64,000 bases of DNA from Straminergon stramineum (taxonomy: Eukaryota > Streptophyta > Bryopsida > Hypnales > Calliergonaceae): NCBI GenBank assembly GCA_963920665.1, contig OY987272.1, positions 12,095,001 through 12,159,000 of the forward strand, written 5' to 3'. Shown here piece after piece: positions 54,479 through 64,000 of this stretch (positions are counted from its first letter, which is position 1; each line of letters starts with the position of its first letter). The notes beneath the pieces are model-generated. The model made no database searches. It worked only from the letters and a program-made list of their open reading frames with translations, and had not been told where the DNA came from. Both the position numbers and the translations under genes were made by a program.

Positions 54479-55245
54479 GGGTCCACTGTGCACAGGGGAG
54501 ATCATTTCATACTAACCTCTAGAAGCAACCGTTGCACCAGACTCTTTCAAAATCTTGTGCTTTAGTACAAAAGCACTGATCCATCATTTTCACAACCACC
54601 GAATATTATCATCGAAACCACCCTAAAATCATGCGCCTTTGCTGCAATCCTGGCTTAGACGTTCGCTTCCCAAAGTGCACGAGCTCCTGCAGTCATCAGT
54701 CGCACAATCTTTTGTGGGCCAGCTTCACTAGCTCACGCTGAGAGTCCCGTTTCACTTTCCAGTACCTTTAGATCCTTGATGCGCATGCGCACCAGCATCT
54801 TGAGGATCTCGTGATCTCCCTGGCAACCATCGATCGTCCCTCCCAAATCTCCAACTGCATTGTAAATCTTTCCTCTGGAGTCGAAAATACTGTAGAAAAC
54901 AAAATCCCAAGACAGCGTCCATTGCAAAGCCCGAAGCTCCCAGGAGTTATGAGCTCTGCGATTCTCACGCTGGACTACTGTAGTGAGAAGCGGGAACAGG
55001 ACGACGTTTATTACTGGCATGATCTGGTTCTTTGTGTCAATGATAAAATTAATGAAGGCGTTGACAATTGATGGATCCCTGTTGCAAATACTTGTGCAAC
55101 TGTGCTAGTGACTGAAGTGATCAAATGGTGTTGGGGCAAGGAACTGAAGGCCACTTTTCACAACTGCAAGACATGTATAGCGGTGTCAGTGCGTAAGTGG
55201 CTGTGGAAATATGGTTGGCGGGGTTTACGAATCTGGCGCTGCTGC
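52989..55245. repeat. Intergenic region with (GTCT)n microsatellite
   Basis: The first part (to about 53500) is probably the 3' untranslated region of the mTERF gene. A perfect GTCT repeat of nine units plus G lies at 54443-54479. No other gene is recognised. Confidence 0.6.
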
Positions 55246-55253
55246 TATAAAAG
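55246..55253 (+). promoter_or_regulatory. Candidate TATA box
   Basis: TATAAAAG in GCTGCTATAAAAGGGTCG fits a plant core promoter on the plus strand, with a CT-rich start region about 30 bp downstream (CACTGTCTCTG). It could serve a transcript leading to the receptor kinase, but the distance is 2.3 kb. Confidence 0.35.
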
Positions 55254-57557
55254 GGTCGACTCACTGTCTCTGTGAGCAGTTCTAGCCAACCTGAAAACCT
55301 GTCTGGCTTGCAAAGGGAGGGAGCCTGCAGTCATGATATGGCACTCGGAGCGCCGCTTTTAATGCGATGTTTCCCTCCTCCAATTGCCCTCTCCTACGAA
55401 TAATAATTTTTACTTTATTTCTATCCTTGCCCGAGTCCAGTCTGTGCATGCTCGTTTTTCGGAGTGAGATTAGAGAACAGGGTGCCCAGCAATGGAAGAA
55501 GCCATCACTGGTAAAAAGTTCTATTGTTGGGTCATTTAAGCTTTCCATTTTGGACCAGGCGATTGTTGGGTCACTTGGGTTGCAGTTACTAGCTTGTTTC
55601 GTAGGGTTAACGTAGTGGGGAGATGATGCTCCATAGCATAGCGCAGCTCCAGCGATGGGCTTAGGTGTCTGTTTCTTTTTACTTCTTTAGTTGATTCTGT
55701 TTTTTCCGTTTGTGGATTCGATGATGTTCGGGAAGAGTGATGATCATGAGTGACTTGGATGTTGTTTCGACCTTTGTCGTGGCTTGAGGATTGTTGTCGT
55801 GTGAGCGACAAAAGCGAGTGTGTCCGGTTTGAGGTTTTGGTAAAGATTTGGCAGCTCTCATTTGCGTTCTGGGGTTTAGAATGCCAACCGAGGTTAGCAT
55901 TTCAAACCAAGCAAGGCGATCACCGAGCGACGGGAACAAAGGATTGAAGCGAAAAGACGGCGGGAACATTGCGTATTGCAGGATTGACTTTAGATTGTCT
56001 ACTGGGAGTGAGGATCTTTCGGAAACAGGCACGAGCTCACCCCTTCGGTAGCGATGGTAGCCCAAGGATTGATGGAATCGACAAATGCGGAGCAGTGAGC
56101 GGAAGCACAGTAGAGAGCTAGCAATATGAGGGGCCGGAGAAAGCGAAAGATATTCACCGCCCCAGTGGGATCGTGTGAGCAAGGCTGGTAGTACATCACA
56201 TTGAAGACACAAGCAGGAATCAGGCGAAGAAATCGGAGCTCTCGCAGGCGCTGGTTTCGGAGTGTGGCATTCATGGCCGAGTCATGGCGGTTGTTGCATC
56301 TCGTTCGTGTGATGTTCATCGCTTGTGCCTTGCACTTTTCCAGGTCTGGTTCACATCCTGTACCCTAAAAGCAATTTAATTATGTCCAGAACCGCAATGA
56401 AATGTAGCTTGTGGTCGAATTCGTGCAAGGACTCGGGTTTTGGCATTGACAACACCGCGATCTTGGTTTCTGTCGCAATCAATCAATCCTCGTTACGAAG
56501 GACGTTGTATTGCATAGGAATGCCGAGTATTTAGGAGTTTAAGCTCGTGTGTCTTACGCCGTTATTTGGGAAGTCCAGAACTGTGCGTTTTGAGTATCAG
56601 AGCTGGAAGTTGTGGCTTGAAGTTTCTGAGTTCCAGGCTTCCCTTTGAAATGTGTCTGTGTTTTTGCTGTTTCGTTATTGTCCCAGCGGCCAGTCGGGAG
56701 TGACTGTGAATTGCAGTCATGGCGGTTTCGACGGAGCGCGGGTGTCCGGCGCTGCAAATTTCGTCGCGAAGGAAGTGGAGGTGGAATTTATTCAGGACTT
56801 CGGTGAAATGAATTACCAATCGGCACGACCTTGGAAATCGGCAGATTCTGGTAACATCTGGACCTTGATAATTGTCTCTCTTTCACTCGAGTGCTGCAAT
56901 TTCATACTTCGAGCGAAATTTTTGCTGAGTTGGACTCCGAGTTCCATTTATTTCCCAAGTAGTTGACCATCCATTTGCCAAAGAGACACACTTATAAAGT
57001 ATAGATTTATAGTCTGTATGAGCAAGGTATTTTTTGTCAGTGTACAATCATCGTTATCATGCAAAACCAAAATTCTCTAGAGATTGTGTAATTATGAAAG
57101 CAGGGAACTTAAATTCTTTGGGTCCAATGACACTGGAATTTCTTCTAGTGAGCACCCCAAAACTTCTCTCGTTTAGAATCCAACAATTCATTCTACAGTA
57201 CCCTTATTGAGCACCCTCTAAATTGACATGAAAAGCAGCCCCTGGTCAACACCTCCTTAGTTGAGAGCTTCTGAAGCCAAAGAGCCATTGTCATCACTTG
57301 TGAGAGTATGGCAGAGCTTTAATTTTACTTGATTTGCACAGATTTGGCATGACTTTGCTAGAAAGAACTCTTAGTTGTCTCTGCTCTCAAAAGACGCCAC
57401 GCCAGTACTATTCAAGAATGTTATGGGCTCCTTCCCGGGCGTCAGTTCCCTGGTAGATCATTACAAACGTACACATGACCGCTGGTTTTGCTCACAGAAT
57501 CGAATGCTGGTGAGTCCTGAGAATGACAAATGAAGCTTTAATTTTAGTTGTGGTTTT
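55254..57557 (+). other. Region upstream of the receptor kinase, possible 5' exon(s)
   Basis: GC-moderate sequence between the TATA box and the long kinase exon. The frame 56273-56343 starts ATG GCC GAG TCA TGG and codes for 23 residues with the hydrophobic core VMFIACAL, ending at CAG|GTCTGG. This looks like a signal-peptide exon. It leaves two bases, while the downstream acceptor at 57573 needs one. So either a weaker donor (56348/56349) or an extra exon would be required. No other gene supported. Confidence 0.35.
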
Positions 57558-60500
57558 GTGTTCTGTTGTGCAGACACTCCTGAGCCAGTGCGTCATGAAT
57601 CAGGATGGGTTTCAAGGCGATTGATGGGGGAACAACGAATTCCAGACGTAGTGGTAATTGGAGCACCGCCATCTGCTCTGCCTGCTCCTGCTGCTCCTGT
57701 ACAGAGTCCACCTCCATTGCAACAACCGCCGTCAACACCTCCAGCACCGGCACCAATAACACTGCCTCCTATTAATGCAACATCGCCCCTGCCAGCGCTA
57801 CTAGCTCCATCCCTTCGTGACCTAGAAATGGAGGCGATCCTGTATTTCAAAGGCGAATTGACAGCCGATCCAACGGGCGTTTTCAAGCTTTGGAATGACA
57901 CCAATAACCCTAATCCCTGCAACTGGTACGGCATCCAGTGCAACGCTGCGGGTCACGTCATGTCGCTAAGTCTTCCAAACCGCAATTTAGAAGGAGTCTT
58001 GACGCGCCGCATTGCGAATCTGCCGTTCCTGGAGGTTTTGGATCTCGGTGGAAACTCGATGACGGGCCCCGTGCCGGACGAGATCGGGTCGCTGCAACGC
58101 TTACGTGTGCTTCGTCTCGCGGGGAATTTGTTCAAAGGTCCGTTTCCATTGAGCCTCGCGTCTTGCGTGACGATCGAGGAGCTCGACGTGAACGGGTGCG
58201 GCATGAGCGGCGTGTTTCCGGCGATGGTGCGCAATTTCACGGCTTTGAATGTTTTGAATTTGGGCGAGAATGGTTTCACTGGACCGATCCCGATGTGGTT
58301 AGGCTGGTCACGGATGCTGAGATTCTTACACTTGGGTGGGAATCGATTCAGCGGGGAGGTTCCGATCTCGCTCCTGAACTGCACCTCCCTCCAGTTTCTC
58401 AATATCTCGGCGAACGATTTGACGGGGTCTGTTGATTCCATGGTGGGCAACTTGGTGCAGCTTCGAACGCACCTCGACTTCTCTTACAACCGACTTTCGG
58501 GTTTAATTCCTCCCGCGATTGGGAAACTTGATGAGCTTCTGGCTTTGAATTTGTCCGGAAATGCATTCACGGGAAGCATTCCGGGAAGCATCGGCAACTG
58601 CGCGAAGCTGCAAAGTTTGGATCTCTCTGATAATCAGCTCAGCGGGTCGTTACCCGAAACGCTCGGCTTGCTGCGAGATTTGAAGTTCATGATGAATCTC
58701 TCACATAATGGGATTGAGGGGTTGATTCCTTCTAGTATTGGCGACTTGCAGAACCTCACTAAGCTGGACCTGTCGTTTAATAAGCTCACGGGCGCCATCC
58801 TTGAAAGCATTGCGAGTATGAAGTCGCTCGTCTTCTTCAACGTTTCGGTGAATCAGTTGCAAGGGGTTGTGCCCGATGTTGGTTTGTTTAGCAATCTTCT
58901 GCCGAGCTCGTTTCTCGCGAATCCGGGTTTGTGTGGGCGGATGGTGGGCAGGCCTTGTCCTGGCCAAGCCGTTACACCGGCTTCCGTGGCGACGCACAAG
59001 AAGCGGCCGACGTTGGTCACCATCCTTGGCGCTGCAGCTGAAGGCTGTGTCCTCTTGCTGTTCGCCGCGCTTCTGATTCGCTACTTGGTGCATCGTCACC
59101 GTCCCGCGCCGGAGAAGAACGTGGTGCTGTTCTCGAAGTACTTCAAGGCGCTGAAGTTGACAGCTGACGAGATTCAAGCCGCGACAAACTCCTCGGAAAC
59201 GTCAGCGACAGGTTTAGGGTTTAGCAGGACGTTGAGTGGGAACATCCGCAGGGGCGCGGAGTCGAGCAAGATCGAGAAGGCGGTGTTACCCGATGGAACC
59301 GTGTTTGCGATGAAGCAGTGGTGCATTGCGAAGTTTCGGAAGAAGGATCGACATAAACTGGACACGGAGATGGTGACCTTCAGCCGCATTCGGCACCGAA
59401 ACTTGGTCAGGCTCATGGGCTACTACATGAACCCGAGCGCCTTGGCCTTGCTCATGGAGTTTTGTCCCAATGGTAGCTTGGACTTGCATCTGCATCCGCC
59501 GGGGCAGCAAACGTGCCAACTCAATTGGAATGAGCGCCTGCGGATTATAATGGGCGTGACCACGGGGCTGGTGTATCTGCACCATGAAACCTGTGGGAAC
59601 GCCGTGGTGCACTGTGACTTGAAAGCGGCGAATGTGCTGCTGGACTCGGATATGGAGCCGAAGCTGGTGGACTTCGGAATGGCGCGACTGATCAAACAGA
59701 ACAGTAAAGGCGCCACGGCGGCGTCCTGGGTCGGGTCCTCGGGGTACGCTCCGCCTGGTAAGAGCTCTTCATTCCAAATATGAGTGCTCTTGTCTTTGTG
59801 CGAATTCATGCAGAATTGTAACAACTAATACAATTTGAATCACAATTTTTGTGACACCACTTGCAGACACTTGAATTCCTTTGACGTTAACCGAATTTCA
59901 GTAAGTCTAGAGAAAGACTTGCATAGTGAGAGTTCAGTAGAGAGACTTGCATAGACAGAATTGACGTTCAATTGGCATTACTATTTGAGTGACGAAACTT
60001 GGAGACGCATGAATTCCTCCGATGCAAACAGATGTCAGTTAAGTCTAGAGGGAGACTTGCATAGAGAGAGAGAATAACCTTCAGTTGAGTTTTTTTCTGT
60101 ATTGTGGGCTATGGAACAACGAGAGCACTACTTAAATCATATCGAATGACATGAGTTCTTTCCATCTCTGACCGTATAATATTATTTGTTGGTGTTTCCC
60201 AGAGTACGGATTCGCAAGCGACTGCACCAAAGCCGGAGACGTCTACAGCTACGGCGTTTTGCTCATGGAGATCATCACCGGCAAGAGGCCCGCGAGTGAG
60301 GAAGTGACCTCCGGCATGACGCTCCCTGCGTGGGTGCGATCCCTGCAATCGCAAGCCCGTGAACGCTACGCCATCGACATGACCATTTTCCAGTCGGCGG
60401 AGGAGCCGCAACTGAACCAGATTTTGCACATCCTGAACGCTGCCATCCTCTGCACGGGGCACGTCCCATCGACGCGGCCCTCCATGTTGCAGGTACTCGG

Positions 60501-60603
60501 CAACCTTCAAGAGATGCCGGAGTCCGTCACGGAGGAGGAATTGGTGCCAGTGCAATCAGGCGCACCTGTCGTCGACAATTCTTCCATGGACTTTGATAAC
60601 TAA
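57558..60603 (+). CDS. LRR receptor-like kinase, non-RD, FLS2/subfamily XII-like (two exons, 5' end uncertain)
   Basis: Exons 57558-59757 and 60203-60603 (GT..AG) give 866 residues. Order: a proline-rich stretch (37-80), an LRR N-terminal cap with CNWYGIQC (121-128), about 12 leucine-rich repeats (about 134-440), a closing cysteine pair (CGRMVGRPC, 459-467), a membrane span (about 486-509), and a Ser/Thr kinase. Kinase marks are Lys586 in FAMK, HCDLKAANVLL with Cys in place of Arg before Asp687 (non-RD), and DFG at 705-707. The APE position reads PPE, and the glycine loop is degenerate (GLGFSR). Non-RD LRR kinases often act in pathogen sensing. No signal peptide is visible in the first 36 residues. 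The bases before 57574 form a good acceptor (TTCTGTTGTGCAG|AC), so the true start probably lies in an upstream exon and Met1 here is provisional. Ligand unknown. Confidence 0.88.
59851..60080. repeat. 138-bp duplication within the kinase intron
   Basis: GTGACACCACTTGCAGACAC at 59851 and GTGACGAAACTTGGAGACGC at 59989 begin two copies. Both continue through TGAATTCC and AAGTCTAGAG-GAGACTTGCATAG. Copies are about 80% alike. Confidence 0.8.
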
Positions 60604-63299
60604 TCGGTGGGTTTCACGCATCGTTGATCAGGCTATAGTAGCTGATCTTTCACCTCGTCTGCTTGCAATTCTGATAAACTCTGATAAGCCCTGATACCTT
60701 CCAAAAAGATTGCTGATAACCGGTGAGCGAAACACCTAAGGTTGAAAATTGGGTTGAAGAGCTTGCAAAAGACTCTTAATTTTACTCATGGGTGGAGCAG
60801 GGTTATTGTCAAACTCTTCTGATTGAAGAAATCCGCCTTGCCAAGCAGGTTTTCTGATCAACAAATAGAAGAAATAAATGATGCGGAGCCAAGCGGAGAG
60901 GATAGCCTGATAAGTGGTGTGTGAAACCCATTTTATGATGAATTGCAACAACGTCCATCATCCACTCCTATCGTGACATGTTCTGAAGCAGAATTTCCGA
61001 GGTGTGGTCGTTAATTAGGGTTTAGGGTGAGAAATTTCTGGTTAGGGTTTAGGGCATTTGTTTTTTTCGGGTAACGTAGAGCCCGGAAAGAGGGTTGTGT
61101 AGATTACAGCCGGCATTGGTGTTCTTATCTCCATGATTGTGGCCATGTCACTGCAAGGATAGCCGGCGATGGAAGAATTGGGTAGAGCTACAGAAGCTTC
61201 TGTGATGCAATCCATAGTCAGTCGGTCGAGCTTTTCGGCAGTGACTGTGGCCAGTAAGAACGTCACTGCCGCTGGTCCATTCTTTTGTACCATCCACACT
61301 TGAACAATGAAAAAGCGACATTGCTTGTGAAGTTTATTGAGGTAGAAGTATTTAAAACCGTTCCCCCCAAGTATATGAGTCTTTGATGTGTTACCAATTT
61401 TCACCTTGCACCATTACTATGGAATGTCTTCAACTTTACACATGATGAAACATGATGAAACACAGGTGTAAAATAGTAGTCTTTCATAACATTGTAAAAC
61501 CAAGTACTTTTTTCCCTATGGTCATCCTTCCTTGGTTAAGATAGCAAGTAGCAACACCTTAAGGCAACAATCTAAGAATCTTAGTGTCTTTTGTGTGGCC
61601 ATGTAGTGAAATTTTTGTTTCAAGATATTAGAAAATTATAGTGAAAGATGTTTCAAGTAGAATCTGAAGTTTTTGCTAATCACATAATATTTTGCAAATT
61701 TTCAAAAGCAATATGCTAGAAGCCCCTACAATGGGTCTTAGACTTAGTAGGAAACAACATATTTTGAACTTTGAAGCAATAAAATGATGCATAGATAAAG
61801 GCCCCCGTGAATAGCCACCTTGCTAATCTACTCAAGTTCTAAATAGGAGACTTCGTGATTTCACATACAAATTTTTTTTGCTATGAGACCAAAAAAATGT
61901 TTGTTTCAAGTACTTGGAGCTTTGAAGTAAAAAAATGTTATCACTTGGCATGGCAAGGTTTGGGATATGAGATCTTCATTTTGACAAATTCTCTTTTTCA
62001 TCCCATCTAAACATGAACCAATTCTTAACCTTGCACAATAATCTTGAAACATTGATTGAGTGATCAAGATAGTAGTATCTCCGAAGAATTGAAAAGAATA
62101 TCTTTTTAGCATAAATAGATGTAGTTTGTTTGTTTCATAGAGCTCCATGAATTACAAAACTTTTCCACTTTTGACTTTTCCATTTAAAAAATAATTATAA
62201 GCTTGTCCTTTGAGGGTTAAAAGTCTCTACTTTAGTTGAAATGGAGGTCTTGTGAACTCATTATGTTGGACTTTGGAGGTGTATGTTGACCAATAGACAA
62301 CATTGGATTCTATCTTTGTCTCTATAGAAATCCCAAAGATCTAAGCCCCATAGTTGCAAAGTGAACCTTTTCAACTCTCATATATTTTTTCAAATTCAAA
62401 TTCAAATCCCAATTTTCATAGCCTTAGTTTTGGAATTAATAGAGCCCCAAAATTTTGTTTCTTTAGAAAAAAATCAACTCCCTCAATTGAAAAGACACTA
62501 AAATTCTCTATAGACTCAATTCCATGTTTGCAAAAAGGACCCTTTTGATTTATATTTTTTCTTTTTAAATTCCAATTTTTCTTTGCCTCTCTTTGGGAAA
62601 TTAATTGAACCTCAAAATTTCCAGTGGTTCACTCAAAAAACTTTTGAACTCTCTCAATTGAGAAGACAAGTTTTATGGTGACTTCAATTTTAGTCACATA
62701 ACTTCAAAATTCCATTATTTTTGTTGTGCCTTCAAAATTCCATTGTTTCATCTTGGCTTCATTCTACCAATTTTTTTAATTGTGACTTCAAATGGCCCCC
62801 ATGGTTGCAAAGTGAACCCTACATTTGTCCATACAAGAAACCCAAAAAGTCACTCCAAAATTGACTAAACCAATGTGAAAGCCTTTAGAATAATTTATAG
62901 CAATTTAAACTTCAAGTATGTAATCATAGAGTGCTCATTTTCTACTTTTAGGGTGATATGACAAGAAAATTTACACCATCAAATTCTACACTATATTATA
63001 AACCTACGGACTCCGGAATGAATGTCGGTGCAAAGGTCTTGAAGCCCACGCACGGAACCACTGAAATTGGCCTCGCCAATGAAAATGTGCCATTGGTGTG
63101 AAAGCAGAGTATGTGATATTAAAGAATATAGGTGATATTAAAGAGTGTTATGCTTTCTAGTCTTGTGCCTTCCCTCTACAGTAGGATGTTGAGTGCTGTT
63201 ATGTTTCTGAGAATTTGGCTTCGAAGATTCGTAGTCCAATTGCAAGGTCCGACTGACGTAGCAGCTTCATAGTCGATTGCTTGCAACAGAAATTCCCCC
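60604..63299. other. Intergenic region with telomere-type motifs
   Basis: TTAGGGTTTAGGG occurs twice, at 61015-61027 and 61042-61054 (plant telomere/telobox unit). A minus-strand frame at 61404..61042 is open for 120 codons but not recognised. From 61400 the DNA is AT-rich. A TTAA-type end (CCTTTGAGGGTTAA) lies at 62207-62220, and degenerate repeats with TTGCAAAGTGAACC occur at 62356 and 62805. Confidence 0.5.
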
Positions 63300-63722
63300 A
63301 TGGATTTGCTGTTGCCGCATTCGTGCAGGGCGCGCAGTTTGCTTGAATCCCAATGTGGTTTCCAGAGTAGCCAATTGTTCAGTAGACGACGTTCATCCTT
63401 TGCTCGCGCCTTGGTTTCTTGTAGAGATAGAACATCCTTAAGAATCTTGTGTTATTCCACCCGGAGAGACGCATACAGCATTCAAGGGAGTAGAAGGATT
63501 GGTACTAATGAAATTCCCATTGAGAATTACCGTAGGGATTTGGGTTTGTGGGTGCGACCATTGCGGCGAAAGAACTTTGGTATAGTCCATTTTGAACAAG
63601 GCGACAGGGATTGTAGTGACGGGAATGCAACCAATTTCGAGAATGGCGAAAGGCCTCCTTTCGATCTTGACTTGGCTGTTGTGCTGGCCGGCTTCGCATT
63701 CGAGGCCTACAATACCCCCGCT
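63300..63722 (+). CDS. First exon of a probable plastid C2-domain/class-3 lipase protein (partial at edge)
   Basis: 141 codons from ATG at 63300 to a plausible donor GCT|GTGCGTGAT, phase 0. The first 60 residues are rich in Ser, Arg and Leu with few acidic residues, like a plastid transit peptide. Residues 119-140 (AVVLAGFAFEAYNTP and the preceding PFDLDL) match a conserved N-terminal phrase that I recall from plant proteins combining a C2 domain with a class-3 lipase. The remaining exons would lie beyond the right edge. Nothing in 63723-64000 reads as a C2 domain. The family call rests on one short motif. Confidence 0.5.
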
Positions 63723-64000
63723 GTGCGTGATATCCTCTGTTTCGGAAGCTTACTAAGCGCTTGATTGCCTGTCAGAAACCGGAATTTCGAATCCCTTGTC
63801 CAGTTTTTGTGATAGAATTGTCAACTAACCTAGTCTTGAAATTGAATTGTAAGGTTAGTTTTCATGACGCCCCAATTGTATATATGCTTTGCAACAAAAA
63901 TCGCTTATTGAAGCTCGTGCGATGTTCAGAAGAATGTGGGTGTGCACGAAAAGGATGCGGGGGACTGCGAGACAACGTACTTAGATTTGTATGAGACTGA
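63723..64000. other. Probable intron at right edge
   Basis: Follows the putative donor at 63723. An open frame on the plus strand (63761-63994) does not resemble a known domain. Confidence 0.35.

Noticed and set aside
55679..56319. Overlapping minus-strand frames of 177 and 106 codons
   Set aside because: No domain or splice support. The region is better explained as upstream part of the plus-strand kinase gene.
57475..57508. Short ATG frame ending at CTG|GTGAGT as first exon of the receptor kinase
   Set aside because: Joining to the acceptor at 57573 creates an immediate stop codon, and there is no signal peptide.
62340..62930. Tandem array of about 175-bp units
   Set aside because: Only a few phrases recur and spacing is irregular. 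Too degenerate to call as an array.

Overview
The window reads as nuclear DNA of a land plant, probably a bryophyte (moss-like). The evidence is spliceosomal introns (GT..AG) in conserved genes, a plastid-type ferredoxin FdC1, a plant mTERF protein, a plant LRR receptor kinase, TTTAGGG-type telomeric motifs, and Ty3/gypsy and CACTA transposons. The species cannot be fixed from the sequence. Genes are few and relatively GC-rich. They sit in AT-rich DNA packed with small terminal-inverted-repeat elements.

Layout. 1-8.9 kb is transposon-derived and contains several TTAA-bounded miniature elements, some nested. 9.3-12.7 kb and 24.7-28.1 kb are the two arms of a 3,454-bp inverted repeat. Each arm carries a complete five-exon alpha-tubulin gene. 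The genes converge and no difference was found between the arms. The spacer between them holds one old LTR retrotransposon (14,407-24,243, minus strand). It is broken by a 1.19-kb CACTA element with a long internal hairpin and by a 469-bp element with a 4-bp target duplication. It also carries a misplaced RNase H domain ahead of gag. 28.2-46.1 kb is gene-empty and dense in TTAA-bounded elements, a TA-flanked 250-bp family, hairpins and minisatellites.

The gene-bearing right part starts with a four-unit tandem repeat (46.2-47.2 kb) beside an FdC1 ferredoxin gene (47.4-47.8, minus strand). It continues with a three-exon mTERF gene (50.3-53.0, plus strand), a non-RD LRR receptor kinase (57.6-60.6, plus strand, probably lacking its first exon in the simple reading), and the first exon of a probable C2-domain/lipase protein running off the right edge (63.3 kb).

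The genes are independent housekeeping, plastid and receptor genes with no operon logic. The most distinctive features are the homogenised tubulin palindrome and the TTAA-specific miniature elements. Several of the latter can be proven by nested insertions and by a matching empty site within the window.
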